This document shows, piece after piece, positions 16,194 through 24,801 of a DNA stretch of 64,000 nucleotides. Numbering within the stretch: position 1 is the stretch's first letter; each line of letters starts with the position of its first letter. Below the pieces are notes generated by a model, which made no database searches, had not been told where the DNA came from, and was given only the letters and a program-made list of their open reading frames with translations. Position numbers and translations under genes: made by a program. Source of the DNA: Falsiroseomonas sp041690465 (GTDB lineage: Bacteria > Pseudomonadota > Alphaproteobacteria > Acetobacterales > Acetobacteraceae); contig NZ_JAWLHG010000025.1 in NCBI RefSeq assembly GCF_041690465.1, positions 1 through 64,000 of the forward strand, written 5' to 3'.

Positions 16194-16667
16194 ATGAACC
16201 GACTGCCGAACCTCACGATCGCGAGACTCCTCGATCACACCGAGGCGCTGCTGCTGCGCAATGCCGCTCAGCAGGCTTTTCTGCCGCTGCGGGCCTATGT
16301 CGCGGATGCCGTGGGCCGCGTGACGGCGCTGGAGTTCGATGCGCCGGCCGAGGCGGCCGATTATGAAGTTCTTGGCGCGATCCTCGGGGCGGAGATGCGG
16401 TCCCGCGGCGCCGCCATGGCGGTTCTCCAACTCTCCACACCCGGTGACGGCACGAAGGCCGAAACCCTGACGCTTGTCGGCTTGGGAGCCGCTGGCGAGG
16501 AGATGCAGCGGCGGATATTCACGGTGGAGCGCAAGGCGAACGGCCGGATCACGCGCCTGCATGGCCAGCAGGTCCGCACCGACCGCGGAGGCACGACCGC
16601 TTGCCAGAGGATCCGCGGGCCTCGCCATGGCGCGGCCGCCACGCCGGCCTGCGCGCGCCGACCATGA
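16194..16667 (+). CDS. Hypothetical protein
   Basis: I do not recognise this 157-residue protein. The first 120 residues look like a real soluble protein with regular helices and strands (LTIARLLDHTEALLLRNAA, then a short alternating region). The last 35 residues are Arg/Gly/Ala-rich and may reflect read-through into a decayed region. The ATG at 16194 follows AAAGAGG. It is divergent from ku and is followed by an IS5-like remnant, so its true end may have been lost. Confidence 0.55.
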   Translation: MNRLPNLTIARLLDHTEALLLRNAAQQAFLPLRAYVADAVGRVTALEFDAPAEAADYEVLGAILGAEMRSRGAAMAVLQLSTPGDGTKAETLTLVGLGAAGEEMQRRIFTVERKANGRITRLHGQQVRTDRGGTTACQRIRGPRHGAAATPACARRP

Positions 16668-16724
16668 TGAGGCTGTGTGGGCCCGCGCCCGAGCAGGCGC
16701 ATCGCGCCGCCGGCCGACATGACC

Positions 16725-16845
16725 TGGCTGAAGCTGCAGGATGGTGGCGGCGAAAGCGACGACGCCAATGTAGTTTCTGGCGGTCGTCTTGTGGCGAGTG
16801 GCCAGCGCACTCGACGGTGCGTGACAGTCGGCGGGTTCTGCCAAG
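16725..16845 (-). pseudogene. IS5-family transposase remnant
   Basis: A minus-strand frame reads LATRHKTTARNYIGVV and then AFAATILQLQ, which matches the C-terminus of IS5-type transposases (ATRYxKTAxNFLAxVxLAATxLWL). Only about 30 codons are recognisable, with no upstream catalytic part in any frame. It is a small insertion-sequence scar between the end-joining genes and divIC-eno. Confidence 0.5.
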
Positions 16846-17070
16846 CCCCGGGTCCGTCCCGTTCGCCATCACCTCGTCGTCACTCCGGCGATCTCCGCGA
16901 GCTGGCCCCGGTTCGCAGCTTTCCCCGTGCCGCCATCAGGCGGCCAAGGCCAGTGGCGCCTTTCGGTAGGCCTCGCCACGGGTCGGTAGTGCCCACGCGA
17001 TCCGTGCGCCGGCCACCGGACAACGACGGAGCCGCTCGGCCGCGTCACGATAACCGAGCCGCCGAAAGAG
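16846..17070. other. Intergenic region, no gene seen
   Basis: No reading frame with coding character, RNA gene or clear regulatory site was found here. It separates the IS5-like scar from the end of the divIC gene, so part of it may be further insertion-sequence debris. Confidence 0.35.
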
Positions 17071-17463
17071 CTAGAAAAGGCGCCGCTCCGGCCCGTAGGG
17101 CACCACCACCTCGTCACGGCCGACCAGGTTCAGCAACTGGCGCGCGCGCTCGTCGAGCTGGTCACGGTCGAGCAGGTCGCCGCGCAGGCCGTCAACGCGG
17201 CGCTCCATGGCGGCAAGGTCGCCCTGCACGCGGGCGCGTTCCACCAGCGCCTCCGCGATCTGCTGCTCGCGCTGGTCCCGCGCGATCAGGCCGCGTTCAC
17301 CATGGATCGCATGCCACACGAAATAGCCGCAGCAGGCCAGGAACAACATGGGCAGCATGGCCGCGCGCAACTTGCGCGCGATCCAGGCGGACAGGCCCGG
17401 GCGATCAGCCGTTTCATAGTCGTTGTGCAAGTGTCCGAGCCCCCCAGCCCGATCGCGCGGCAA
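17071..17463 (-). CDS. Septum formation initiator (DivIC/FtsB family)
   Basis: This bitopic division protein of 130 residues has one membrane helix near 36-52 (MLPMLFLACCGYFVWHAI) followed by a periplasmic coiled coil (LIARDQREQQIAEALVERA and on) and a short conserved tail (ERARQLLNLVGRDEVVVPY). This layout matches DivIC/FtsB, which links FtsL and FtsQ in the divisome. The exact start within the first 35 residues is unsure. It lies 102 bp downstream of eno on the same strand, a common alphaproteobacterial arrangement. Confidence 0.87.
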   Translation of the reverse strand: MPRDRAGGLGHLHNDYETADRPGLSAWIARKLRAAMLPMLFLACCGYFVWHAIHGERGLIARDQREQQIAEALVERARVQGDLAAMERRVDGLRGDLLDRDQLDERARQLLNLVGRDEVVVPYGPERRLF

Positions 17464-17565
17464 CGGATCCCCTCACCCGCGTGGCGCGCGCCCATAAGGA
17501 ATCAGAGCGCGCGCGGACTGTCCAGGGGAAAGCGCGTATGGCCTGCGTGATTCAGGCTGGCGTGC

Positions 17566-18843
17566 TCAGCGGCGCACAGCCAGGCGGCCGCCGTAGCGCG
17601 CTGCCGGGCCAAGCTGCTGCTCGATACGGATCAGCTGGTTGTATTTCGCGGTGCGGTCCGAGCGCGAGAGCGAGCCGGTCTTGATCTGACCGCAATTCGT
17701 CGCCACCGCCAGGTCGGCAATGGTCGAATCCTCGGTCTCGCCGGAGCGGTGGCTCATCACCGCGCGATAGCCGGCGCGATGCGCGGTCTCCACCGCTTCC
17801 AGCGTCTCGGTGAGCGTGCCGATCTGGTTGACCTTCACCAGGATGGCGTTGCCATAGCCGCCCTCGATGCCCCGCCGCAGCCGCTCGGTGTTGGTGACGA
17901 AGAGATCGTCGCCGACCAGGTTCACCTTGGCGCCGAGCTTCTCGGTCAGCAGCTTCCAGCCGGCCCAGTCATCCTCGCTCATCCCGTCCTCGACGGAGAC
18001 GATCGGCCATTTGCCGCAGAGCCCTGCCAGGTAGTCCACCATCCCGCCGGCATCGAGCGCCTTGCCCTCGCCCTCCATGGCGTACTTGCCGTCCTTGAAG
18101 AACTCGGTCGCGGCGCAGTCGAGGGCAAAGACGATGTCCTCGCCCACGCGGTGGCCCGCCGCCTCGCAGGCCTTGGCGATGAAGGAAAGCGCCTCGTCCG
18201 CGCTGCCGATGTTCGGCGCGAAGCCGCCCTCGTCGCCGACATTGGTGTTGTGGCCGGCGTCGTGCAGCGCCTTCTTCAGCTGCGCGAAGACCTCGGAGCC
18301 GATGCGCACCGCATCAGCCATGGTGCCGGCAGCGACCGGCATGATCATGAATTCCTGGATGTCGATCGGGTTGTCCGCGTGCTTGCCGCCATTGATGATG
18401 TTCATCATCGGCACCGGCAGGGTGCGGGCGAAGACGCCGCCGACATAGCGGTAGAGCGGCTGGCCGAGATTGGCCGCGGCGGCCTTCGCCACCGCCAGGC
18501 TGACGGCGAGGACCGCATTCGCGCCGAGCCGCGCCTTGTTCGGCGTGCCGTCGAGCTCGATCATGGTCTCGTCGATCTTCACCTGCTCGGTCGGGTCCAT
18601 GCCGCCGATCGCGTCGAAGATCTCGCCTTCGACATTGCCGCAGGCCTTCAGCACGCCCTTGCCGCCGTAGCGCGCCTTGTCGCCGTCGCGCAGCTCCACC
18701 GCCTCATGCGCGCCGGTGGAGGCGCCGGAGGGCACGATGGCGCGAGCTCGGATGCCGCTGTCCAGCACCACCTCGGCCTCGACGGTCGGGTTACCGCGGC
18801 TGTCGAGGACCTCGCGGGCGATGATGTCGGCGATGGCGGCCAT
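17566..18843 (-). CDS. eno: Enolase
   Basis: This glycolytic enzyme of 425 residues interconverts 2-phosphoglycerate and phosphoenolpyruvate in the cytoplasm. Landmarks are the opening REVLDSRGNPTVEAEV, the loop PSGASTGAHEAVELRD, the signature MNIINGGKHADN, the catalytic Glu in DEGGFAPN, metal ligands in the SVEDGMSEDDW and DDLFVTN segments, and the late VMSHRSGETED and KTGSLSRSDR. Length and motifs are canonical. divIC follows downstream. Confidence 0.98.
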   Translation of the reverse strand: MAAIADIIAREVLDSRGNPTVEAEVVLDSGIRARAIVPSGASTGAHEAVELRDGDKARYGGKGVLKACGNVEGEIFDAIGGMDPTEQVKIDETMIELDGTPNKARLGANAVLAVSLAVAKAAAANLGQPLYRYVGGVFARTLPVPMMNIINGGKHADNPIDIQEFMIMPVAAGTMADAVRIGSEVFAQLKKALHDAGHNTNVGDEGGFAPNIGSADEALSFIAKACEAAGHRVGEDIVFALDCAATEFFKDGKYAMEGEGKALDAGGMVDYLAGLCGKWPIVSVEDGMSEDDWAGWKLLTEKLGAKVNLVGDDLFVTNTERLRRGIEGGYGNAILVKVNQIGTLTETLEAVETAHRAGYRAVMSHRSGETEDSTIADLAVATNCGQIKTGSLSRSDRTAKYNQLIRIEQQLGPAARYGGRLAVRR

Positions 18844-18983
18844 GAGGGGGCTCCGAGCGATGCATGCGCTACCCGGCGATTAGACGCGCGTCGCCAGCCC
18901 GGCAAGAGACCAGCCGACACCAACACCCCCGGGCGCAAGGTCAGGATCACCAGCCGCGCGCACCCGGGCAGCACACAACCGCC

Positions 18984-19910
18984 ATGAACGGCCATCCCCA
19001 AGGGCTGATTGCACCTGCCACCCTGGTTTCCGCCGCCCGACTGGAGACACGGGGCGACCGGTATCTGCTTGCCGAAGCCGGAGACTTCGCCTTCTGGGCC
19101 GCGCACGAGGCCCTCTCGGCGCCTGGCGAGTATCCGCGGGAGGCGCAGTGGGCGAACGCCGCGTCGTACTACCTCGTCCAGGTCGAGAATGGCGGACACG
19201 GCCAGTTCGTGTTCAAATCCGGCCCTTGCCGAGCGACACTGGAGGGCATCGGCAACCTGCTGGCCGCGGCCGATTTCCCGGAGTTGCACGCCATCTTCCG
19301 CGAGTTCGTGACGCTGATCGAATCGCCGGAAGCGAGAGCGGCGGCGCTGGAAGCGGGTGGCTTCGAAGGGACGCCGGATGAGCTGACGCGGCTGGATCGG
19401 CGCTTCTTCAGCCTCTGCGACGGCGACGCAAAGCGGGCCCGTCTTGGCGATTGGGCCAGACGCCTGCCAAGGCTGCGGTGGTTATCGGTCGAGAAGCTCA
19501 ATGAGGAGCGTCCGGCGGTTCTTTCATCGGCGCCGATAGCGGCTGGCGCAGGAGCGCCCCAGAAACAGAGGCTTCGCCTAGAGGACCCGCCGGGTGTCCC
19601 ACACCGCGGCGGTGCCGCGCACGCGCGGCCGGCCCTGGTCGTCGCAGGGCTCCACCCGGCTGCGCGGCACCGCCAGCGCCCGGAGCATGTTCGCGTCCTT
19701 GGCGCGGCTGTAGCCGGCCAGCTTGATGTCGAGCGAGCCGTCCGGATGCACCTTCGTCACCCGGCCCCAGTCACCTGCGAAGGCAGTGACCAGCGGCCCG
19801 CCCTCGTCGCGGCACAGGCGCACGAGGTCGCCCGCCTCGTAGAAGAAGATCTCGACCCCGCCATGTCCTGTCGTCACCCGCATGGCGACATCAAACACGG
19901 TCATGGTTGA
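18984..19910 (+). CDS. DMP19/DUF4375-like protein with an unusual C-terminal extension
   Basis: The frame encodes 308 residues from the ATG at 18984. Residues 40-180 resemble the DMP19 (DUF4375) family, with WANAASYYLVQVENGGHGQF (canonical Y-x-x-x-NGG-x-x-QF) and IFREF. Some members are DNA mimics or immunity-type proteins, but no function can be assigned here. After about residue 195 the sequence becomes Arg/His/Ala-rich and lies entirely opposite the 19578-19904 gene, so this part is probably a read-through artefact after loss of a stop. The start lacks a strong ribosome site. Confidence 0.6.
   Translation: MNGHPQGLIAPATLVSAARLETRGDRYLLAEAGDFAFWAAHEALSAPGEYPREAQWANAASYYLVQVENGGHGQFVFKSGPCRATLEGIGNLLAAADFPELHAIFREFVTLIESPEARAAALEAGGFEGTPDELTRLDRRFFSLCDGDAKRARLGDWARRLPRLRWLSVEKLNEERPAVLSSAPIAAGAGAPQKQRLRLEDPPGVPHRGGAAHARPALVVAGLHPAARHRQRPEHVRVLGAAVAGQLDVERAVRMHLRHPAPVTCEGSDQRPALVAAQAHEVARLVEEDLDPAMSCRHPHGDIKHGHG
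19578..19904 (-). CDS. Small hypothetical protein
   Basis: I do not recognise this 108-residue protein. It has alternating hydrophobic strands (GGVEIFFYEAGDLVRLCRD, then WGRVTKVHPDGSLDIKLAGY), suggesting a small beta-barrel of SH3/KOW type, and no membrane segment. It overlaps the C-terminal extension of the opposite gene. Its composition looks more protein-like than that extension, so I judge this strand to be the coding one here. Confidence 0.55.
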   Translation of the reverse strand: MTVFDVAMRVTTGHGGVEIFFYEAGDLVRLCRDEGGPLVTAFAGDWGRVTKVHPDGSLDIKLAGYSRAKDANMLRALAVPRSRVEPCDDQGRPRVRGTAAVWDTRRVL

Positions 19911-19928
19911 GATTGGGTTACGCTGCGT

Positions 19929-20096
19929 TCAGCCGCGCTTGCCGAGGCCGCCCCCGAGCAGCAGCGTCACCAGCAGGCCCGCCATCAGCGCCATGCTGAC
20001 CCCGAGCGTGCCGAACAACGCGCCGGCCGCCACCGTCAGCACCAGCGTGATCGCCAGGCCGTATCCGAAGCGGCGCAGCCGCGCCTTCTCGTCCAT
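19929..20096 (-). CDS. Small membrane protein (55 residues)
   Basis: An ATG at 20096, with GCGGAGG upstream, opens a 55-codon frame starting MDEKARLRRFGYGLAITLVL and ending GGLGKRG. It has two hydrophobic helices (about 13-30 and 35-50) with a charged cytoplasmic N-terminus. It follows pyrG by 15 bp on the same strand, so it is probably in the secG-pyrG transcript. No family was recognised. Confidence 0.6.
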   Translation of the reverse strand: MDEKARLRRFGYGLAITLVLTVAAGALFGTLGVSMALMAGLLVTLLLGGGLGKRG

Positions 20097-20111
20097 GAAA
20101 CCTCCGCCGGG

Positions 20112-21749
20112 TCAGACCAGCCGCGCCTGCTGCACCGCAGCGCCGATGAAGCCACGGAACAGCGGGTGCGGGTCGAAGGGCTTGGACTTCAGCTCCGGGT
20201 GGAACTGGACGCCGATGAACCAGGGATGCTCTGGCCGCTCGACAATCTCGGGCAGCGTGCCATCGGGCGACATGCCGGCGAAGCGCAGGCCGCACTCCTC
20301 CAGCCGGTCCTTGTAGTTGATGTTGACCTCGAAGCGGTGACGGTGGCGCTCGCGGATCTCGGCGGCACCGCCATAGACCTCCCGCACCAGCGAGCCATCG
20401 GCCAGCTTCGCTGCATAGGCGCCGAGCCGCATCGTGCCGCCCAGGTCGCCGCCGGCCTCGCGCCGCTCCACCTCGTTGCCCTTCAGCCATTCGGTGAGCA
20501 GCCCGACCACGGGCTCCGGCGTCGGGCCGAACTCGGTGGAGGAGGCACCCTTGAGGCCCGCCAGGTTCCGCGCCGTCTCGATCACCGCCATCTGCATGCC
20601 GAAGCAGATGCCGAAGAACGGCACCTTGCGCTCGCGCGCGAAGCGCACGGCCTCGATCTTGCCTTCGGTGCCGCGCTCGCCGAAGCCGCCGGGAACCAGG
20701 ATGCCATGCACGCCTTCCAGGCGCTTCACGGCTTCCTCCTCGCCGCCCTCGAAGATCTGGCTGTCCACCCAGTCCAGCCGCACCTTCACGTTGTGCGCGA
20801 TGCCGCCATGGGTCAGCGCCTCGGCAAGGGATTTATAACTGTCGAGCAGGTTGGTGTACTTGCCGACCACCGCGATGGTGACCTCGCCCTCCGGTGCGCG
20901 GATGGACTGCACGATCTTCTGCCAGCGCGTCACCTCCGGCTCGCCGTAGAAGGAGAGGTTGAAATGCCGCAGCACTTCGCGGTCCAGCCCCTCCTCGTGG
21001 TAACTCAGCGGCACAGCGTAGATGCTGTCGGCGTCGAGCGCAGGGATCACGCTTTCCGGGCGGACGTTGCAGAACAGCGCGATCTTGCGGCGCTCGTTCT
21101 CCGGGATCGGGCGATCGCAGCGGCACAGCAGGATCTGCGGCTGGATGCCCACGCCCAGCAGCTCCTTCACGGAATGCTGCGTCGGCTTGGTCTTCAGCTC
21201 CCCCGCGGAGGGGATGTACGGCACCAGGGTGAGGTGGATGAACAGGCTGCGGGTCGGGCCGAGTTCATTGGCGAGCTGCCGGATGGCTTCCAGGAAGGGC
21301 AGCGATTCGATGTCGCCGACGGTGCCGCCGACCTCGACCAGGACGAAATCGTAGCCTTCCGTCTCCGCCTGGATGACTTCCTTGATCTTGTCCGTGATGT
21401 GCGGGATCACCTGCACGGTGCCGCCGAGATAATCCCCGCGCCGCTCCGCCGCGATCACGTCGGAATAGATGCGCCCGGTGGTCCAGTTGTCCGCCTTGGA
21501 GGCGTGGACCCCGGTGAAGCGCTCGTAATGGCCGAGATCGAGGTCGGTCTCCGCCCCGTCATCGGTCACGAAGACCTCGCCGTGCTGATACGGCGACATC
21601 GTCCCCGGATCGACGTTGAGATAGGGATCGAGCTTGCGGAGGCGGACCTTGTAGCCGCGCGCCTGAAGCAGCGCTCCGAGGGAGGCGGCGGCGATACCCT
21701 TGCCGAGCGAGGAAACCACGCCGCCGGTGATGAACACGAACCGGGTCAT
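20112..21749 (-). CDS. pyrG: CTP synthase
   Basis: This glutamine-dependent enzyme of 545 residues makes CTP from UTP. The synthase domain (about 1-265) opens with FVFITGGVVSSLGKGIAAAS, the nucleotide loop, and contains KLDPYLNVDPGTMSPYQHGE. The glutaminase domain (about 295-540) has the oxyanion loop LVPGGFGERG, the nucleophile in FFGICFGMQ and the His/Glu pair in GVQFHPE. The ATG at 21749 follows AGAGGGGAG; longer readings toward 22052 run into secG. It lies about 100 bp downstream of secG. Confidence 0.98.
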   Translation of the reverse strand: MTRFVFITGGVVSSLGKGIAAASLGALLQARGYKVRLRKLDPYLNVDPGTMSPYQHGEVFVTDDGAETDLDLGHYERFTGVHASKADNWTTGRIYSDVIAAERRGDYLGGTVQVIPHITDKIKEVIQAETEGYDFVLVEVGGTVGDIESLPFLEAIRQLANELGPTRSLFIHLTLVPYIPSAGELKTKPTQHSVKELLGVGIQPQILLCRCDRPIPENERRKIALFCNVRPESVIPALDADSIYAVPLSYHEEGLDREVLRHFNLSFYGEPEVTRWQKIVQSIRAPEGEVTIAVVGKYTNLLDSYKSLAEALTHGGIAHNVKVRLDWVDSQIFEGGEEEAVKRLEGVHGILVPGGFGERGTEGKIEAVRFARERKVPFFGICFGMQMAVIETARNLAGLKGASSTEFGPTPEPVVGLLTEWLKGNEVERREAGGDLGGTMRLGAYAAKLADGSLVREVYGGAAEIRERHRHRFEVNINYKDRLEECGLRFAGMSPDGTLPEIVERPEHPWFIGVQFHPELKSKPFDPHPLFRGFIGAAVQQARLV

Positions 21750-21852
21750 GGGCTCCCCTCTTAGCGTGGTGCCGGAGTCGGGGATACCCGTCTGTTGCCG
21801 GAAGCCTGCGCGGCCAGCCATGCAGCCGGCGCGGGCCGGCGGCCGGTGATCC

Positions 21853-22179
21853 TCAGTTGGTCGGCACGGAGGGGGCCGCCGGCAGGGCGGGCACCGCCGG
21901 CGCCGCCGCGCCGGGTGCGGCCGGTGCGTCGAGGATCGAGCCCCGCGGCGCCTGCCCCTTGCCCAGCATCGCCAAAGCCAGGGCCAACGCCATGAAGGCG
22001 GTGCCCAGGACGGCGGTGGTGCGGGTGAGAAGGTTGGCGGTGCCGCGCCCACTCATGAACGACCCCATCCCCTGGGAGGAGCCCACGCCAAGCCCCCCGC
22101 CCTCGCTGCGCTGGACCAGGATGACCCCGATCATGGCGAGGGTGACGAGCAGGAACAGGACGATGAGGACGGTGGTCAT
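21853..22179 (-). CDS. secG: Preprotein translocase subunit SecG
   Basis: This inner-membrane subunit of the Sec channel is 108 residues. It has two membrane helices (about 3-21 and 55-73) flanking the conserved ILVQRSEGGGLG and GRGTANLLTR loop. The C-terminal 35 residues are Ala/Pro-rich, common in alphaproteobacterial SecG. It heads the secG-pyrG group. The displaced 3' tRNA fragment at 22396 lies 216 bp upstream. Confidence 0.95.
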   Translation of the reverse strand: MTTVLIVLFLLVTLAMIGVILVQRSEGGGLGVGSSQGMGSFMSGRGTANLLTRTTAVLGTAFMALALALAMLGKGQAPRGSILDAPAAPGAAAPAVPALPAAPSVPTN

Positions 22180-22395
22180 GGCAGGCGCTATCTAGCGGCT
22201 CCGCCCCCGGATTGCCAGGGCGCGCACTCCGCATAAACGGGCTGTGGGGCGAAGTGGCTGGATGGGCGGAGCGGGGCGACCAGTCCGGCGCCCGTCGGCA
22301 GGAAGGCTTCCGAGCCGCAGACACTCCGGCCTGCCCGCTCGGCGCACGCCGCAGCTGGGCCGTTGCGTAACCATGCAACCGGATCTGATGGAAAC

Positions 22396-22451
22396 CCTGG
22401 CGGACCCGAAGAGATTCGAACTCCTAACCCCCAGATCCGTAGTCTGGTGCT
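22396..22451. repeat. Left attachment core (displaced tRNA-Arg 3' fragment)
   Basis: These 56 bases are identical to 35494-35549, the 3' part of the tRNA-Arg gene including the encoded CCA, T arm and anticodon. The left copy ends just past the anticodon region, so it cannot form a tRNA. Such a direct repeat of a tRNA 3' end is the mark of tyrosine-recombinase integration, and it fixes the left boundary of the element. Confidence 0.93.
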
Positions 22452-22544
22452 AACTCCCACACCTGACCCCACGGACCCCCACATAAGTCCGGATTTGCTT
22501 GGCTTTTCCTGTGACCCTCTTATTGGTTCCACAATGAATCACAT

Positions 22545-22580
22545 TGCGGACCCGCTACCGGGGTCCGCAGGGGGTCCGCA
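22545..22580. repeat. Integrase arm-site-like repeats, left end
   Basis: TGCGGACCC (22545-22553, inverted) and two direct copies of GGGTCCGCA (22561-22569 and 22572-22580) lie just before the integrase start. The direct copies are 11 bp apart, one helical turn. A matching pair lies at 35420-35439 near the other end. Such paired repeats inside both ends are typical arm-type binding sites for tyrosine integrases. Confidence 0.6.
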
Positions 22581-22603
22581 GGGGCCAGTCTGGAGGTGCC
22601 GGC

Positions 22604-23893
22604 ATGCAACGGGTGAATGACGACGCGATCGACGCTTTGACTATTCCGTCCGGTGGGCGGGAGGCGTGGCTATCCGACAGCACCGTGAAGGGCCTCCGCG
22701 TCCGGGCGACGTCGGGCGGCGCAAAGACGTTCTTCGCGTGCTGGACTGACAAGGCCACCGGCGAGCGGCGGCGGCACAAGATCGGTGCCTGGGGCGCGAT
22801 CACTCTCAAGCAGGCCCGTGACGCGGCACGCATCATCCTGGGCGAAGTTGCGAAGGGCCGCGACCCGTCGAAGGAACTCGCTCGCCAGCGTGAGGCGGCC
22901 AAGGCGCGGAAGGCCGAGGAGGCGCTGACGGTTGAGGCGCTGATTGAGCGGTGGGGTCAGCACCTCGCGCGGAACAGCAGGCGGCCCGGTTATATCGGCG
23001 AGGCGAAGCGGGCGCTGAAGCAGGTGTTCGCCGCCCACCTCGGCAGGCCAGCCGTAAAGCTTGGCAAGGCCGAGGTGCGGGAGGTGTTCGACGGAATGCT
23101 GGACGCCGGCAAGGTCGGGAACGCCGGCCGGGTGAAAGCCTACGGGCGGGCCGCCTACGGCTGGGCTATGGGGGAGGAGTTGGTGCGGGAAAACCCCTTC
23201 GCCGCCCTGCGGAACATCAGCACCAAGAGCGGCGAGCGGGACAGAGTTCTGACTGACGACGAGGTGGGCGAGGTGTGGCGCGCGGCTGGAACGCTGGGCC
23301 ATCCGTTCGGTCCAATGATCCGGCTGTTGCTGCTGACGGCGCAGCGGCGGGACGAGGTTGCGGGGCTGCCATGGTCGGAACTGGCGCACGACCATTCGGT
23401 TTGGACCCTGCCGGCCGGGCGATCGAAGAACGGTGAGGAGCACGTGGTGCACCTAGCGCCGGAGGCGCGGGAGGTGCTCGCGGCGGTGCCTCGCATCAAC
23501 GGCTGGAGCCTGCTGTTCACCACGACAGGCAAGACGCCGCCGTCGGGCTTCAGCGTGGCGAAGCGTCGGCTCGACCGGGCAATCGTGAATGAACGGACCA
23601 AGGAAGCGCAGGAGGAGGGCCGAATACCCGCGCCGCTGCGGCCGTTCGTCCTGCACGACTTCCGCCGAACCTGCGTCACCTGGCTGGCGCAGCACGCGGG
23701 CGTGCCCCCGCACGTTGCCGACCGGATCCTGAACCACGTGGAGGGCACCATCCGCGGCGTGGCAAAGGTCTATCAGCGGGCAGAGTTTCTTCCGGAGCGA
23801 AAGGCCGCACTTGAGGCTTGGGCCCGACACGTCCTGTCCTGCGCGGAGCGGCGCGAGGCGGATGACAAAGTGGTGGCACTTCGCCGCGCCTGA
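22604..23893 (+). CDS. int: Tyrosine-type integrase of the element
   Basis: This is a site-specific recombinase of 429 residues with an N-terminal DUF4102 arm-binding domain (about 15-90, GLRVRATSGGAKTFF). The catalytic residues are Arg in LTAQRRDEVAG (near 247), Lys in RSKNGEEHVVHL, His-x-x-Arg in LHDFRRT (near 350), His in LNHVEG (near 375) and Tyr in VYQRAEF (near 390). The ATG at 22604 has GGAGG upstream. It belongs to the P4-type integrases that use tRNA 3' ends, in agreement with the 56-bp repeat at 22396. It lies at the end of the element farthest from the intact tRNA. Confidence 0.96.
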   Translation: MQRVNDDAIDALTIPSGGREAWLSDSTVKGLRVRATSGGAKTFFACWTDKATGERRRHKIGAWGAITLKQARDAARIILGEVAKGRDPSKELARQREAAKARKAEEALTVEALIERWGQHLARNSRRPGYIGEAKRALKQVFAAHLGRPAVKLGKAEVREVFDGMLDAGKVGNAGRVKAYGRAAYGWAMGEELVRENPFAALRNISTKSGERDRVLTDDEVGEVWRAAGTLGHPFGPMIRLLLLTAQRRDEVAGLPWSELAHDHSVWTLPAGRSKNGEEHVVHLAPEAREVLAAVPRINGWSLLFTTTGKTPPSGFSVAKRRLDRAIVNERTKEAQEEGRIPAPLRPFVLHDFRRTCVTWLAQHAGVPPHVADRILNHVEGTIRGVAKVYQRAEFLPERKAALEAWARHVLSCAERREADDKVVALRRA

Positions 23894-24072
23894 CGAGGTC
23901 GGTGCTGTGGCACTCGTGCAACAGCGGCGGGCAATCACGCGAGGCGCGCCGCACCCACCATCGGACCCTTCCGGACAGGAGCGGCCACGACGTGACACGA
24001 GGGTGACGCCACACTGACACCGCTCACTAGGCCAGCGCAAAGTCGCTGACGCCATCTGCGATTTCTTCAATA

Positions 24073-24099
24073 GAGCACTCCCTTCGAAAGGGAGCGCTC
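24073..24099. promoter_or_regulatory. Hairpin between int and the AlpA-like gene
   Basis: GAGCACTCCCTT and AAGGGAGCGCTC form a 12-bp stem with one mismatch around a 3-base loop. There is no T-run after it on either strand, so it may be an operator or an RNA element rather than a terminator. The rest of 23894-24207 holds no gene that I can support. Confidence 0.45.
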
Positions 24100-24207
24100 G
24101 CTTGGGGAACGCCGCGAAAACGATGGTGGCATCTAGGATTTAGTGTGGATAGAGAGCCTCCGTTCATTCCACCGAGGGTGGAGCCGACACAGATCGGAGG
24201 GCACCGA

Positions 24208-24474
24208 ATGAAGCCGAATTTGCTGAGCAGCGCGGCCAGTGTGGCGGAGGCGCCAGCGCATGATCGTGTGCTCACGCCACGCGAGGTGCGCGAGACGATA
24301 CAGGTGCACGACAACACTCTGGTGAACTGGCGCATCAAGGGCGGTGGGCCGCCTTTCGTGCGGCTGGGCACGCGCCGCGTCGGGTATCCGCAGCGCGGCT
24401 TTCAGCGGTGGCTGAACGAAAGGGAAGTCGGCAGCCGCGCCGAAGAAGCCGTGAAGCGGCAGCGGACCGTCTGA
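24208..24474 (+). CDS. AlpA-like helix-turn-helix regulator
   Basis: This 88-residue protein has a MerR/AlpA-type winged helix over about 30-80: LTPREVRETIQVHDNTLVNW as the helix-turn-helix, then GPPFVRLG and VGYPQRGFQRWL. AlpA proteins activate integrase or excision in P4-like elements. The ATG at 24208 has GGAGGG upstream, better than an in-frame start at 24145. It is the first gene of the tight 24208-27350 run, abutting the next one. Confidence 0.8.
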   Translation: MKPNLLSSAASVAEAPAHDRVLTPREVRETIQVHDNTLVNWRIKGGGPPFVRLGTRRVGYPQRGFQRWLNEREVGSRAEEAVKRQRTV

Positions 24475-24801
24475 ATGGAACGCCCTCGCCTCACCGGCGG
24501 GGCGGCAAGTGCGAGGGCGCGGATTGTCGAGCTGGCAGGCGACGACACCGCATTCTTTGCACAGCAAGCCGCTTTCCCGCCAGACGCAAATGCGCTGCTC
24601 GAACGCGGCGCCGCGCATCTCCACGCCTGCGGCCCGCGCGCCGTCGCGGAGTTCATCGCCGAGCACCAGCGCGAAGGCGGCGACATCCTCGACCGGCTCG
24701 ACCGGTGGCGCCAGCTCGACGTTGCGCTGGTCCGGCACGTGCTGGGCCGCTGGTGCGGAGGCCGCAGCTTCCCCCCTGCAGTTTTCGAGGTGCCGCGATG
24801 A
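24475..24801 (+). CDS. Hypothetical protein of the element
   Basis: I do not recognise this 108-residue, helix-rich, soluble protein. Its ATG follows directly on the stop of the AlpA-like gene and its stop overlaps the next ATG by 4 bp. Repeated Asp/Arg/Leu segments (GGDILDRLDRWRQLDVALVR) suggest a helical bundle. Its place before the primase genes suggests a replication accessory role; that is inference only. Confidence 0.7.
   Translation: MERPRLTGGAASARARIVELAGDDTAFFAQQAAFPPDANALLERGAAHLHACGPRAVAEFIAEHQREGGDILDRLDRWRQLDVALVRHVLGRWCGGRSFPPAVFEVPR

Noticed and set aside
14787..16844. Very long minus-strand open frame across ku and the SRAP gene
   Set aside because: It is a GC-rich shadow frame of ku, with Arg/Gly/Ala-rich sequence and no domain apart from the IS5-like scrap at its start.
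22396..22451. Second tRNA gene
   Set aside because: Only the 3' part is present; the acceptor 5' strand and D arm are missing, so it is an attachment remnant.
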